A DNA stretch of 64,000 nt from contig JADKAW010000006.1 in assembly GCA_016719055.1 (NCBI GenBank), positions 124,001-188,000 on the forward strand, given 5' to 3'. Of this stretch, positions 18,787 through 27,184 are shown in pieces. The notes under the pieces are model-generated. The model saw nothing but the letters and a program-made list of their open reading frames with translations. It searched no databases and was not told where the DNA came from. How positions within the stretch are numbered: position 1 is the stretch's first letter; each line of letters starts with the position of its first letter. The translations under genes were made by a program, and so were the position numbers. The DNA is from Candidatus Rhodoferax mariagerensis. GTDB taxonomy: Bacteria; Pseudomonadota; Gammaproteobacteria; Burkholderiales; Burkholderiaceae_C.

Positions 18787-19454
18787 TGCAGCACAAACCT
18801 GTAACCACGACCGCGAATGGTTTCAATCGGTGTCAGCGTGCCTTGCGGGTCCAGCTTGCGCCGCAGCCGCCCGATCAGCACCTCCAGCACATTGCTGTCG
18901 CGGTCTTCGTCGTGCGGGTAAAGGTAGTCAGACAGCTCCTGCTTGCTCACCACCCGGGCGCGTTCACGCACCAGGTATTCCAGCATGCGGTATTCAAATG
19001 TGGTCAGCTCCAGGGTGGCACCGTGCAATGTTGCACTTTGGGCTGAAAAATCGATGCTGAGAGCGCCCAGCGTCAACACATCGGAGGTCGCTTTGAGTGC
19101 TCGGCGCAATAGCGCCTTGACGCGTGCGGCAAGCTCGGGGTATTCAAACGGCTTGACCAGGTAGTCATCGGCGCCGGCTTCCAGCCCCAGCACCTTGTCC
19201 TGCCAGCTACCGCGCGCGGTCAGAATCAGAATCGGCAGGGTGCGCCCCTCACGTCTCAGGGTTTGCACCACATGCAACCCGTTGACCTTGGGCAACCCCA
19301 GGTCGATGATGGCCAGGTCCAGCGGGTATTCACGGGCCTGAAAAAGACCATCTTCACCATCGGCGGCCATGTCGACCCGGTAGCCATCGGCCTCAAGCTG
19401 GCGCTTCAGGCTGAGTCGCACTACCGCATCGTCTTCGATCAACAACAAACGCAT
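18783..19454 (-). CDS. OmpR-family response regulator, PhoP-like
   Basis: 223 aa. Receiver domain with the acidic pair ED (residues 7-8), phosphoacceptor Asp51 in IIDLGLP and conserved Lys in YLVKPFE. A winged-helix trans_reg_C domain follows, with VLIGRLRRKLDP and ETIRGRGYRFVLQ. The stretches ARGSWQDKVLGLEAGADDY and YPHDEDRDSNVLEV are closest to PhoP among the OmpR proteins I know. It is co-transcribed with the kinase and probably with the PepSY gene 21 bases upstream. Confidence 0.92.
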   Translation of the reverse strand: MRLLLIEDDAVVRLSLKRQLEADGYRVDMAADGEDGLFQAREYPLDLAIIDLGLPKVNGLHVVQTLRREGRTLPILILTARGSWQDKVLGLEAGADDYLVKPFEYPELAARVKALLRRALKATSDVLTLGALSIDFSAQSATLHGATLELTTFEYRMLEYLVRERARVVSKQELSDYLYPHDEDRDSNVLEVLIGRLRRKLDPQGTLTPIETIRGRGYRFVLQ

Positions 19455-19475
19455 GGTGTTGGTGATGCGTGGCCG

Positions 19476-19712
19476 TTACATGGCGCGTCCACTGGCCGCG
19501 TCGATCAGCATCACCCTGACCTCACCCTGTGGGGTGACAACCTTGACACGCCAGACAGCGCGGCCCTCCCGTTCCGATTTTTCAACCGCTAGCACACGTC
19601 CACCACTGGCTTTTTGGGCCGCTGCGGCCGCGGCGTCGCGGTCCATGTTGGCCCAGGCGGGTGTTGCCAGGGCCATCAAAAGCCAGCTGATCAATGTGAT
19701 AAAAAATTTCAT
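19476..19712 (-). CDS. Small secreted PepSY-domain protein
   Basis: 78 aa with a signal peptide (residues 1-21, ending TPAWAN) and one PepSY-like module: an alpha helix with AAAAAAQKASGGRVLAVE, then strands AVWRVKVVTPQGEVRVMLID. PepSY modules are often found beside two-component systems and are thought to bind or modulate periplasmic targets. It is the gene just upstream of the response regulator on the same strand, so it may tune or report on the PhoPQ-like sensor (inference). Confidence 0.85.
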   Translation of the reverse strand: MKFFITLISWLLMALATPAWANMDRDAAAAAAQKASGGRVLAVEKSEREGRAVWRVKVVTPQGEVRVMLIDAASGRAM

Positions 19713-19782
19713 GGTGTGAGGCGTCTGGGCCAGTCAATCAACAATGGTCAATGGTAGCGCGGGTGGCCGGGCGTTTCTTGCC

Positions 19783-20319
19783 TTACTGCACGATCGGTTC
19801 GACCGAAATGCGCACTGGTAAATAGTTGCCCGGCTGGTTGCGGGTGACGGTGGTGTAGCGCTGGCCGCGGTACTCGTAAGCCACCCGGTAGCCGGTGATG
19901 CGCGCCTGGTTGTCATACACCGTGCGGCAGCGCTTGACTTCGCGCTGTGTCGTTTCATATTGCTGGCTCTCGATGGGCCTGAGCTGGTCGCGGTTTTCAA
20001 GCCGGTCACCGGCCACCGCGCCCAAAATCACGCCAAGCGCGGTGGCGGCGTCCTTGCCGCCGCCACCACCAATTTGATGCCCGATCACGCCGCCGGCAAT
20101 GCCGCCCAGGATGGATCCGCCATATTGGCGTTCGGGGCGCTCGTTGCTGAAGTGCACGGCGCGGTCTGGCACCCAGTGGCTGCTGCATTCGTTGCGCGGT
20201 ACGCTGACATTCTCCAGCATGGGCTCGGCGCTCAGCACTCTGGCGTTGTCGGTGTAAACCTCAGCCTGGGCGCTGAACAGGGCGGTGGTCAACAGGCTGG
20301 CGATAACGATACGTTTCAT
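19783..20319 (-). CDS. Glycine-zipper 2TM-domain envelope protein
   Basis: 178 aa. Signal peptide (residues 1-20, ending FSAQA), then a glycine zipper GGSILGGIAGGVIGHQIGGG (about residues 67-86) and a second hydrophobic stretch ALGVILGAVAGDRL, as in SlyB/RcnB-neighbour outer-membrane proteins. The C-terminal part (RCRTVYDNQARITGYRVAYE) is the usual partner of the domain. The start ATG 20319 has AAGGAGCTTTTC upstream. It precedes the PepSY gene; SlyB-type proteins are PhoP targets in enterics, which fits the context. Confidence 0.88.
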   Translation of the reverse strand: MKRIVIASLLTTALFSAQAEVYTDNARVLSAEPMLENVSVPRNECSSHWVPDRAVHFSNERPERQYGGSILGGIAGGVIGHQIGGGGGKDAATALGVILGAVAGDRLENRDQLRPIESQQYETTQREVKRCRTVYDNQARITGYRVAYEYRGQRYTTVTRNQPGNYLPVRISVEPIVQ

Positions 20320-20490
20320 GAAAAGCTCCTTGGGTTGGTATGGAACGCAGTTTGCGCGTGGCTGCATGAACGCCTGCTGAACGAAACGCAAATAGTCGGC
20401 TGATAAACTTGGCGCTCACCCACCCGGCCCAGTCAGCGCCGGGAAGTGAGCCCACCTCAACCCTGTCAGCCCTTCACCCAGACCGCCAAC

Positions 20491-23400
20491 GTGACCCTGC
20501 ATATTTCCCAATTCGAGGGCGGCAGCGCTCTCAGCCCGTTTCGTGTTCAGCAACTCGTGCCCGCCCTGCAGGCCATTCACGACAAAATCAATGGCGTGGC
20601 AGCGCGCTTTGTGCATCTGGTGCTGTTTGACACGCCACCTTCAGACGCGCTCAAAACACAGCTCGGTGCCTTGCTGACCTATGGCGACCCGTACACCGGC
20701 CCGTCAGAGGGCGCCCTGATTGTGGTGACCCCGCGTTTTGGCACGGTGTCGCCCTGGGCCTCCAAAGCCACTGACATCGCCCACAATTGCGGCTTGGCGC
20801 TGCACAGAGTAGAGCGGGTGGTCGAATACCGCATCACGCTCAAGAGCGGCTTGCTGTCCAAACCCACTTTGAGCCCCACGCAACTGGCGCAGATTGGTGA
20901 CTTGCTGCATGACCGCATGACCGAAAGTGTGATGTTTGCGCGTGATCAAGCCTTGAATTTGTTCACAGAATTACACCCGGCCCCCATGGCCCATGTGGAT
21001 GTGCTGGCCGGTGGCCGCGCTGCGCTGGTAGTGGCCAACACCGAATTTGGTCTGGCCCTGGCCGCTGACGAAATTGACTACCTGGTTGCCGCCTTTACCC
21101 AGCTCAAGCGCAACCCGACTGATGTGGAACTGATGATGTTCGCCCAAGCTAACAGCGAACACTGCCGCCACAAGATATTCAACGCCCAGTTCACCATCGA
21201 CGGTGTGGCGCAAGACCAGAGCCTGTTTGGCATGATCCGCCACACGCATCAGACCAACCCTCAGCACATGCTGGTGGCGTACTCGGACAACGCCTCGGTC
21301 ATGGAAGGCGGCCAGGTTGAACGGTTTAGTGCCAAATCAGCCTCTAGCCCAGGTAGCATAAGCGCAGCCAGCTATCAAAAACAAAGTGCCACTCAGCACA
21401 TTTTGATGAAGGTGGAAACCCACAACCACCCCACCGCCATCTCGCCATTTCCCGGTGCGGCCACCGGTGCCGGTGGCGAGATCCGCGACGAAGGAGCCAC
21501 CGGTCGTGGCTCCAAGCCCAAAGCCGGCCTGACCGGTTTCACCGTTTCGAAAATTAATTGGGGTCAGATTCCAATTTATTCGGTAGATTCAAAAAGTGAA
21601 AACAATCGGAATCTGACCCCAATTTATGGCAAGCCAGAGCATATTGCCAGCCCCTTGCAGATCATGATCGAAGGGCCGCTGGGCGGGGCGGCGTTTAACA
21701 ACGAGTTTGGGCGGCCCAATTTGCTGGGCTACTTTCGTGAATACGAACAAAGCCTGCGCTACACCGGCCGGGATGCGAATGGCGATGCCGTCGAACAACA
21801 AGAGCAGCGCGGCTACCACAAGCCGATCATGATTGCCGGTGGGTTGGGTGTGATTGACGCAAGCCAGACGCACAAGATTGAGTTTCCCGCGGGCAGCCTG
21901 TTGATCCAGCTCGGCGGCCCGGGCATGCGTATTGGCATGGGCGGTAGTGCGGCCAGCTCCATGACCACCGGCGCCAATGCCGCGCACCTGGACTTTGACT
22001 CGGTGCAGCGTGGCAACCCCGAGATTCAGCGCCGGGCGCAAGAGGTGATCAACCAGTGCTGGTTGCAGGGAAGCAACAACCCGATTCTGGCCATCCACGA
22101 CGTGGGTGCCGGCGGTTTGAGCAATGCTTTTCCGGAGTTGACCAACGACGCGCAGCGCGGCGCTTTGTTCAATTTGCGCGCGGTGCCGCTGGAAGAATCT
22201 GGCATGGCACCCAAGGAAATCTGGTCCAACGAGAGTCAGGAGCGTTATGTGCTGGCCATCGCGCCCGATTCGCTGGCTGGATTTAAAGCGCTGTGTGAGC
22301 GTGAGCGTTGTCCGTTTGCAGTGGTGGGTGTGGCGACCGAAGCGCTCCATCTGGTGGTGGGTGAGGTGGATTTGGCGCAAGCAAGCACAGCCCCCGTGGG
22401 GGTCGCAGTGGACATGCCCATGAACGTGCTGCTGGGCAAACCGCCCAAAATGCACCGCGACGTGAAGACCATGGCGCGCAGCTTTGCACCCCTCGACCTG
22501 GCACGCGCTACCCTGCAACAAGCTGCCATCGACGTGCTGGCCCACCCCACGGTGGCTTCCAAGCGATTTCTGGTGACGATTGGCGACCGCACCGTGGGCG
22601 GACTAACTCACCGCGACCAGATGGTCGGCCCCTGGCAGGTGCCGGTGGCTGATTGCGCCGTGACGCTGGCTGATTTCAAAGGTTTCGCCGGTGAAGCCAT
22701 GGCCATGGGTGAGCGCACACCACTGGCCACCGTGAACGCCGCCGCATCCGGGCGCATGGCCGTGGCCGAAGCCATCACCAACCTTCTGGCTGCGCCAATC
22801 GATCTGGACCGCGTCAAATTAAGCGCCAACTGGATGGCCGCCTGTGGTGAGCCGGGTGAAGACGCCGCACTGTATGAAACCGTGAAAGCGGTTGGGCTGG
22901 AGCTGTGCCCGGCGCTGGGCATCAGCATTCCGGTGGGCAAGGATTCGCTGTCGATGCGCACGCAGTGGACCGAGCCGGCCAGCGGCAGCGGCGTGGCCAA
23001 AAAGGTGACGTCGCCGGTGTCGCTGATCGTCACGGCCTTTGCCACGCTGGCCGATGTGCGCGGCACACTCACACCACAATTAAACGCCACCGAGGATACG
23101 TCCCTGATCCTGATCGACCTGGGTCGTGGCCAAAACCGCATGGGCGGCAGCATCCTGGCGCAAACGCTGGGGCAAATGGGCCACACGGTGCCCGATCTGG
23201 ATCAGCCGCAAGACCTGGTGAACCTGGTGAATGCCATTAACGCGTTGCGGGCCCAGGGGCTGGTCCTGGCATACCACGACCGCAGTGACGGCGGCCTGTT
23301 TGCCACGGTGTGCGAAATGGCGTTTGCCGGGCATGTGGGTGTCAGCCTGAATGTGGACCTGCTGGTGACCGAGGGCGACGGCATCAGCGACAGCCGCATG

Positions 23401-24642
23401 GATGTGGGCGACAGCAAAAACTGGGCCGGCCAGGTCAGTGCCCGCCGTGACGAACTCACACTCAAGGCGCTGTTTAATGAAGAGCTGGGTGTGGTGATTC
23501 AGGTGCGCACGGCACAGCGCAGTGCCGTGTTGCAAACCCTGCGTGCCCAAGGACTGAGCCAGCACAGCCATGTGGTGGGCAAGACTCGCCCGGCCTCATC
23601 TCAAATTCAGGTGGGGGTGGGCGAAATCCAGGTGTGGCGCGATGCCAAGGCCATGTTTAGCGCCAAGCTGGCCGACCTGCATCAGGTGTGGGACGCCACC
23701 AGCTGGAAGATTTGCCAGCAGCGCGACAACCCGGCCTGTGCTGATGCCGAGCATGCGGCGGCAGGGCAGGGCGATAACCCAGGTTTGCACATCTTCTTGG
23801 CACAAAATAAGCCTCTAGCCCAGATGGATAAAGCGCAAGAAGCTACTGAAGCTATAGCGAGTCCAGCCCTGCTGTTGACCCGCCCCAAAGTCGCCGTGCT
23901 GCGCGAGCAGGGCGTTAACTCGCATGTCGAAATGGCCTATGCCTTCACCGAGGCTGGTTTTGAAGCCTTTGATGTGCACATGACCGACTTGCAGAGTGGT
24001 CGCGCCAACCTGGCCGACTTCAAGGGGGTGGTGGCCTGCGGGGGGTTTAGTTATGGAGACACGCTGGGTGCCGGCATTGGCTGGGCGCGCTCGATCACCT
24101 TCAACCCCATCTTGGCTGACCAGTTCAGGGCCTTCTTTGGTCGCTCGCACACCTTTGGCCTGGGCGTGTGTAATGGCTGCCAGATGTTTGCCGAGCTGGC
24201 CGACATCATCCCCGGCGCTGCCGATTGGCCACGCTTTACCACCAACCAGAGCGAGCGCTTTGAGGCACGCCTGAGCATGGTTGAGGTGCTGTCATCACCC
24301 TCGTTGTTCTTGCAGGGCATGGCGGGCAGCCGCCTGCCCATTGCCGTGGCGCATGGCGAGGGATTTGCCAACTTCAAGTACCGTGGCAATGCCGACCGGG
24401 CCATCGCCGCAATGCGTTTCACCGACAACTTTGGTGCAGCCACTGAAGCCTATCCCTTGAACCCCAATGGCAGCCCCGGCGGCCTGACGGCCGTCACCAC
24501 GGCTGACGGCCGCTTTACTGCCATGATGCCGCACCCCGAGCGTGTGTTTCGCAACGTGCAGATGAGCTGGACTGACCTGGACGTGTCAGGTTTGAGCCCC
24601 TGGATGCAGTTGTGGCATAACGCGCGCAAGTGGGTGGGGTGA
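20491..24642 (+). CDS. purL: Phosphoribosylformylglycinamidine synthase PurL, with repeat-derived insertions
   Basis: Large single-chain FGAM synthase, the fourth step of purine synthesis. An N-terminal domain, two AIRS-like halves (SEHCRHKIFNA; KVETHNHPTAISPFPGAATG) and a C-terminal glutaminase are present. The glutaminase starts at KVAVLREQGVN, with catalytic Cys in GLGVCNGCQMF and His in MMPHPERVF. I prefer the GTG at 20491 (VTLHISQFEGGSALS), as in relatives; an ATG at 20446 is possible. The protein is 1383 aa against 1295 in E. coli. Three segments look inserted in frame: about residues 281-298, 356-378 and 1105-1124, each encoded by a repeat listed separately. All catalytic motifs remain, so it is probably functional. 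Confidence 0.93.
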   Translation: MTLHISQFEGGSALSPFRVQQLVPALQAIHDKINGVAARFVHLVLFDTPPSDALKTQLGALLTYGDPYTGPSEGALIVVTPRFGTVSPWASKATDIAHNCGLALHRVERVVEYRITLKSGLLSKPTLSPTQLAQIGDLLHDRMTESVMFARDQALNLFTELHPAPMAHVDVLAGGRAALVVANTEFGLALAADEIDYLVAAFTQLKRNPTDVELMMFAQANSEHCRHKIFNAQFTIDGVAQDQSLFGMIRHTHQTNPQHMLVAYSDNASVMEGGQVERFSAKSASSPGSISAASYQKQSATQHILMKVETHNHPTAISPFPGAATGAGGEIRDEGATGRGSKPKAGLTGFTVSKINWGQIPIYSVDSKSENNRNLTPIYGKPEHIASPLQIMIEGPLGGAAFNNEFGRPNLLGYFREYEQSLRYTGRDANGDAVEQQEQRGYHKPIMIAGGLGVIDASQTHKIEFPAGSLLIQLGGPGMRIGMGGSAASSMTTGANAAHLDFDSVQRGNPEIQRRAQEVINQCWLQGSNNPILAIHDVGAGGLSNAFPELTNDAQRGALFNLRAVPLEESGMAPKEIWSNESQERYVLAIAPDSLAGFKALCERERCPFAVVGVATEALHLVVGEVDLAQASTAPVGVAVDMPMNVLLGKPPKMHRDVKTMARSFAPLDLARATLQQAAIDVLAHPTVASKRFLVTIGDRTVGGLTHRDQMVGPWQVPVADCAVTLADFKGFAGEAMAMGERTPLATVNAAASGRMAVAEAITNLLAAPIDLDRVKLSANWMAACGEPGEDAALYETVKAVGLELCPALGISIPVGKDSLSMRTQWTEPASGSGVAKKVTSPVSLIVTAFATLADVRGTLTPQLNATEDTSLILIDLGRGQNRMGGSILAQTLGQMGHTVPDLDQPQDLVNLVNAINALRAQGLVLAYHDRSDGGLFATVCEMAFAGHVGVSLNVDLLVTEGDGISDSRMDVGDSKNWAGQVSARRDELTLKALFNEELGVVIQVRTAQRSAVLQTLRAQGLSQHSHVVGKTRPASSQIQVGVGEIQVWRDAKAMFSAKLADLHQVWDATSWKICQQRDNPACADAEHAAAGQGDNPGLHIFLAQNKPLAQMDKAQEATEAIASPALLLTRPKVAVLREQGVNSHVEMAYAFTEAGFEAFDVHMTDLQSGRANLADFKGVVACGGFSYGDTLGAGIGWARSITFNPILADQFRAFFGRSHTFGLGVCNGCQMFAELADIIPGAADWPRFTTNQSERFEARLSMVEVLSSPSLFLQGMAGSRLPIAVAHGEGFANFKYRGNADRAIAAMRFTDNFGAATEAYPLNPNGSPGGLTAVTTADGRFTAMMPHPERVFRNVQMSWTDLDVSGLSPWMQLWHNARKWVG
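21333..21386 (+). repeat. Interspersed repeat copy 1, inside purL
   Basis: Contains AATCAGCCTCTAGCCC, then AAGCGCAGCCAGCTATCAAA. The same core occurs at 23804-23861, 28790-28846 (other strand) and 48178-48220. Here it is read in the frame giving SASSPGSISAASYQK, a stretch foreign to PurL just before the conserved HILMKVETHNHP block. Confidence 0.75.
21556..21624. repeat. REP-like inverted repeat inside purL
   Basis: Arms AATTGGGGTCAGATTCC (21556-21572) and GGAATCTGACCCCAATT (21608-21624) are exact reverse complements around a 35-base centre. TTGGGGTCAGA-type palindromes flank REP-associated tyrosine transposases in many beta- and gammaproteobacteria (recalled, not checked). It is translated in frame as INWGQIPIYSVDSK... 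and replaces the loop between TVSK and YGKPEHI. Confidence 0.8.
23804..23861 (+). repeat. Interspersed repeat copy 2, inside purL
   Basis: AAATAAGCCTCTAGCCC, then GATGGATAAAGCGCAAGAAG, lies in the linker before the glutaminase domain. It is read as NKPLAQMDKAQEATEAIAS, which closely matches the DinB tail NRPLALMDKALTALETGA encoded by copy 3. Confidence 0.8.
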
Positions 24643-24679
24643 ACTGGGCAACCAGGGGCTAAGCGTGATGATGGCCGCG

Positions 24680-25015
24680 TTAGTGCGGTAAGTCCTGTTG
24701 CGCTGCTACCGGTTGAGTGGGTTCGCCTAGGCTTTGGGCGATTCGCACCACCCCCAACTTCAGCCCCAACACTGAAAGTATGCGGTTAATGGTCTGGACG
24801 TTTCCCTCGCTGCGCTCCCGCTCAATGTCCTGTAACGTGCGAAACGAAACCCCTGACAGGCGAGCCAGTTCTGCGGTTGTGATTCGCATGTTCATCTTCA
24901 GGTGCCGAATGGCCTCAGCAATGCTCCACTGCTGGTTTGCCAAAACGTCTTGAACGGCCTGACGCCGTAGCTCAAGCTGTTGTTGCAGGGTGAGGGCCGT
25001 GTATCGTTTGTCCAA
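24680..25015 (-). CDS. hipB: HipB-like XRE-family antitoxin/repressor
   Basis: 111-aa DNA-binding protein. A Cro/C1-type helix-turn-helix is at about residues 47-78 (MRITTAELARLSGVSFRTLQ, then DIERERSEGNVQTI). Such proteins neutralise HipA-type kinases and repress their own operon. Here the gene lies downstream of the hipA remnant on the same strand, 9 bases after its stop, so the order is hipA-hipB, the reverse of E. coli. The N-terminal 45 residues form a helical extension. Confidence 0.85.
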   Translation of the reverse strand: MDKRYTALTLQQQLELRRQAVQDVLANQQWSIAEAIRHLKMNMRITTAELARLSGVSFRTLQDIERERSEGNVQTINRILSVLGLKLGVVRIAQSLGEPTQPVAAQQDLPH

Positions 25016-25024
25016 GCTATGTCC

Positions 25025-26362
25025 TCAGTTCAATGCAGAAAGGCGCTGCGCCTGAGCCAAGATGCTGGGGCGCACATGTGCCAATACATCAGGTTCCAGC
25101 CCCATCGTCTGCCCGTTCAACGCGATTTCCTGCAAAGGGGCAATCATGGCCCTAAGGCCTGCAACCAGAACGTCCTGATGTATCCGCACCGCCGCTTTAT
25201 GGCGCTTGCGGCCGACCCCTACCAAGCCTTGTGCCTCTAGCTCGCCAATCCGATTGACGATGCGGGACCAATCCGGGCTACCTGCGTCGTTGTTTTCCCA
25301 ACGAATGCGCCGTGCGATACCGTCCGGGTGCAGGTACATGGGTGCAAAGTCATACAGCGGCGTCAGCCGCACCCCGCCCGAGAAATCGCGCTGCAAAGCC
25401 GTATTTCTGGCGTGATTGTCCTTGTTGCCAAGCGCCAGGTTGGCAATGTCACGCTTGATGTACTCAAGCACTTCGGCCTGAGCGTCCGTGCAACGGGCAA
25501 TCAACGCACTGCATACCTGATCATGGCTGGGAACCGCGTCAAAACCAGGCATGCCCGTGAGGGTGGCGATGCTTTCCTGCGCAAGGCGTTGAACGCCCTG
25601 TGGGCTAACCACCCGGTCAAAGCGCCGGATGAACAAGGCGCGCTCTTTGAGCTCCAACGGTGCATGCACCCGCAAGCCCAGCCGCTGGGCAAGACCCATG
25701 TAGGGCGCTTCGTGCCGCAGGATGCTTGCTAACCGGTCATCGCTGCCGCGTCCGAACTTGACGATGTAATGTTCGCAAGCCCTTGCGTCCTCAAGGGTGT
25801 GGTCCAGGTACAGCAACCCATCGTTGGCTCGCGTGAGCAGCACCTTGGGCCACTCCCCCTGAACCCCTGACGAACCCGCCACAAACAGGCCATGAGAGGC
25901 AAGGTACTCTGCAAAATCATCACTGCGTTGTGCCATTTCTTCTGAGGTAAAGCCACGTGTTGGGCCGCTGTTCGATTGAAGCCATAAGGCGGCCTCCTTG
26001 ACGCGCAGATTTCCAATGGGGTTGCCGGCCCCGGCTTTCAGCAGACGCTAATCGGCGCTCTCCTGGGCAGTAGCCTGAATTTCCAGGCGGCGCAGCATCT
26101 CATGGCGCCCGAACCCCTGCGGCAACATATCGATCAGAAAGACCGGCCAATGGGGCAATTCCACCGCTTCCAGCCCCACCGGAACCTGGCAGGCAAGGGC
26201 ATGCGCGTCGCGCGCCTTGCCATGGCTAAACGCCCACTCGACCGAGTAACCTGAGTAGGTTCTGGCGCGCCAGCCCTCGCGCTCATGCCCAAAAAGCGAA
26301 ACCGTTGCAACGTCGTGCCAAATCCCGTCGCAGAACAATTGAATGGTGCAGTTGTTTTTCAT
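25025..26362 (-). pseudogene. hipA: HipA-family serine/threonine kinase toxin, interrupted by an amber codon
   Basis: The frame is open for 446 codons except for one TAG at 26048-26050 (codon 105). Before it lies the N-subdomain (SGYSVEWAFSHGKARD; DMLPQGFGRHEMLRRLE). After it the same frame continues RLLKAGAGNPIGNLRVKEA, typical HipA sequence. The kinase core follows: NLALGNKDNHARN (catalytic Asp/Asn region) and LTPLYDFAPMY (metal-binding DFx). A TGG-to-TAG change would explain it, since Trp is usual before RLL. Either the toxin is inactivated, or TAG is read through, or translation restarts at ATG 25936 (303 aa, lacking the N-subdomain). Confidence 0.88.
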
Positions 26363-26371
26363 TTACACGAA

Positions 26372-26435
26372 ATTTTATCGCTAATATAAGTCTATTCAAG
26401 ATTAATAGCGATATAAATACGTGTTAATAGAGATA
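26372..26435 (-). promoter_or_regulatory. hip promoter and candidate operator half-sites
   Basis: On the minus strand TTGAAT (26394-26399) and TAAAAT (26372-26377) are 16 bases apart, a good sigma-70 promoter just upstream of the hipA ATG (26362). Over and upstream of it are three similar half-sites: TATCGCTA (26376-26383), TTAATAGCGATA (26402-26413) and TTAATAGAGATA (26424-26435). The first is inverted relative to the other two, which repeat at a 22-base step. They suit autoregulation by the HipB-like protein (inference). The rest of 26436-26641 holds no gene that I recognise. Confidence 0.6.
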
Positions 26436-26641
26436 CCAGGTTGAACTCATGCCAGACAGTAGCGCGCCGAGGCTTATTCAAAACACGTACGGTTAACTCA
26501 TCAAGTTGTAGCAATCAGGGTGGCACAGTTTTGGGTGGCCATCTAGGGTTGCCGACAGTCGTGATGTGCTGAAGTGATGAAGCAGTTCACGAAATTGAAC
26601 CCTGGGACGTGGTGAGCAAAAAGGTTTACTGAGACCGTGAT

Positions 26642-27094
26642 GTGGATTTGGACAAATGGCGGGAAATGCCTGCTCGCTGCCATCCCTCTTACCTGCCCGA
26701 TGCGGTCGCCGCCATGGATGTCAGCGAATTCATCCACTTTTATGGTGCCAAACGGTTTGTGGCGGATTGGCCGACGCTGCGGGAGTCTTTGTCTGCCTCA
26801 GTCACACAAAGTGCGGGAACCTACGACATGGCTTGGAGTCGCCTGGTGGGAGGCGGATGGAATTTGAAGCCGACCCTAGATTTTCATGGCATGCCCAAGC
26901 GGCGCAAGCAATTCCTGCTGCGCGCCGCGAACTCGCCTTGTAATAGCATTTATGCGCTGGCCAAAGACTTGGGCATGCAATGCCGGCGCGCCCACGAGCA
27001 CGCGCAGTGCCTGATCGATAAGGGCAAGCTGCGCGAAAAAGAGGTCATCGAGGGTGGCCACCGCCAGCGAATGCTCTACCCACACACATCGTGA
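26642..27094 (+). CDS. Hypothetical protein with C-terminal winged-helix-like region
   Basis: 150 aa, unrecognised. The coding look continues only 3 codons upstream of the GTG at 26642 before a TGA, so the N-terminus may be eroded. The opening DLDKWREMPARCHPSYLPDA is not a signal peptide. The C-terminal third (NSIYALAKDLGMQCRRAHEH, then LIDKGKLREKEVIEGG) looks like a winged helix with a recognition helix and wing, as in small MarR/HVO_A0114-like regulators. It is divergent from the hip operon. It could be a regulator remnant. 27095-27184 shows nothing. Confidence 0.5.
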   Translation: MDLDKWREMPARCHPSYLPDAVAAMDVSEFIHFYGAKRFVADWPTLRESLSASVTQSAGTYDMAWSRLVGGGWNLKPTLDFHGMPKRRKQFLLRAANSPCNSIYALAKDLGMQCRRAHEHAQCLIDKGKLREKEVIEGGHRQRMLYPHTS

Positions 27095-27184
27095 GCTGGC
27101 CGCCTGATAGTGTTCAGTGTGTCAAGATAGGGCAAACACACTGAAACCTTGGGCAAATTCCTGGTGAACTCAGCGCCAAAGTTG

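Noticed and set aside
26510..26641. Possible insertion-sequence end near CACAGTTTTGGGTGGCCA
   Set aside because: It is reminiscent of IS21-type flanks, but no transposase gene or matching terminal repeats were found.
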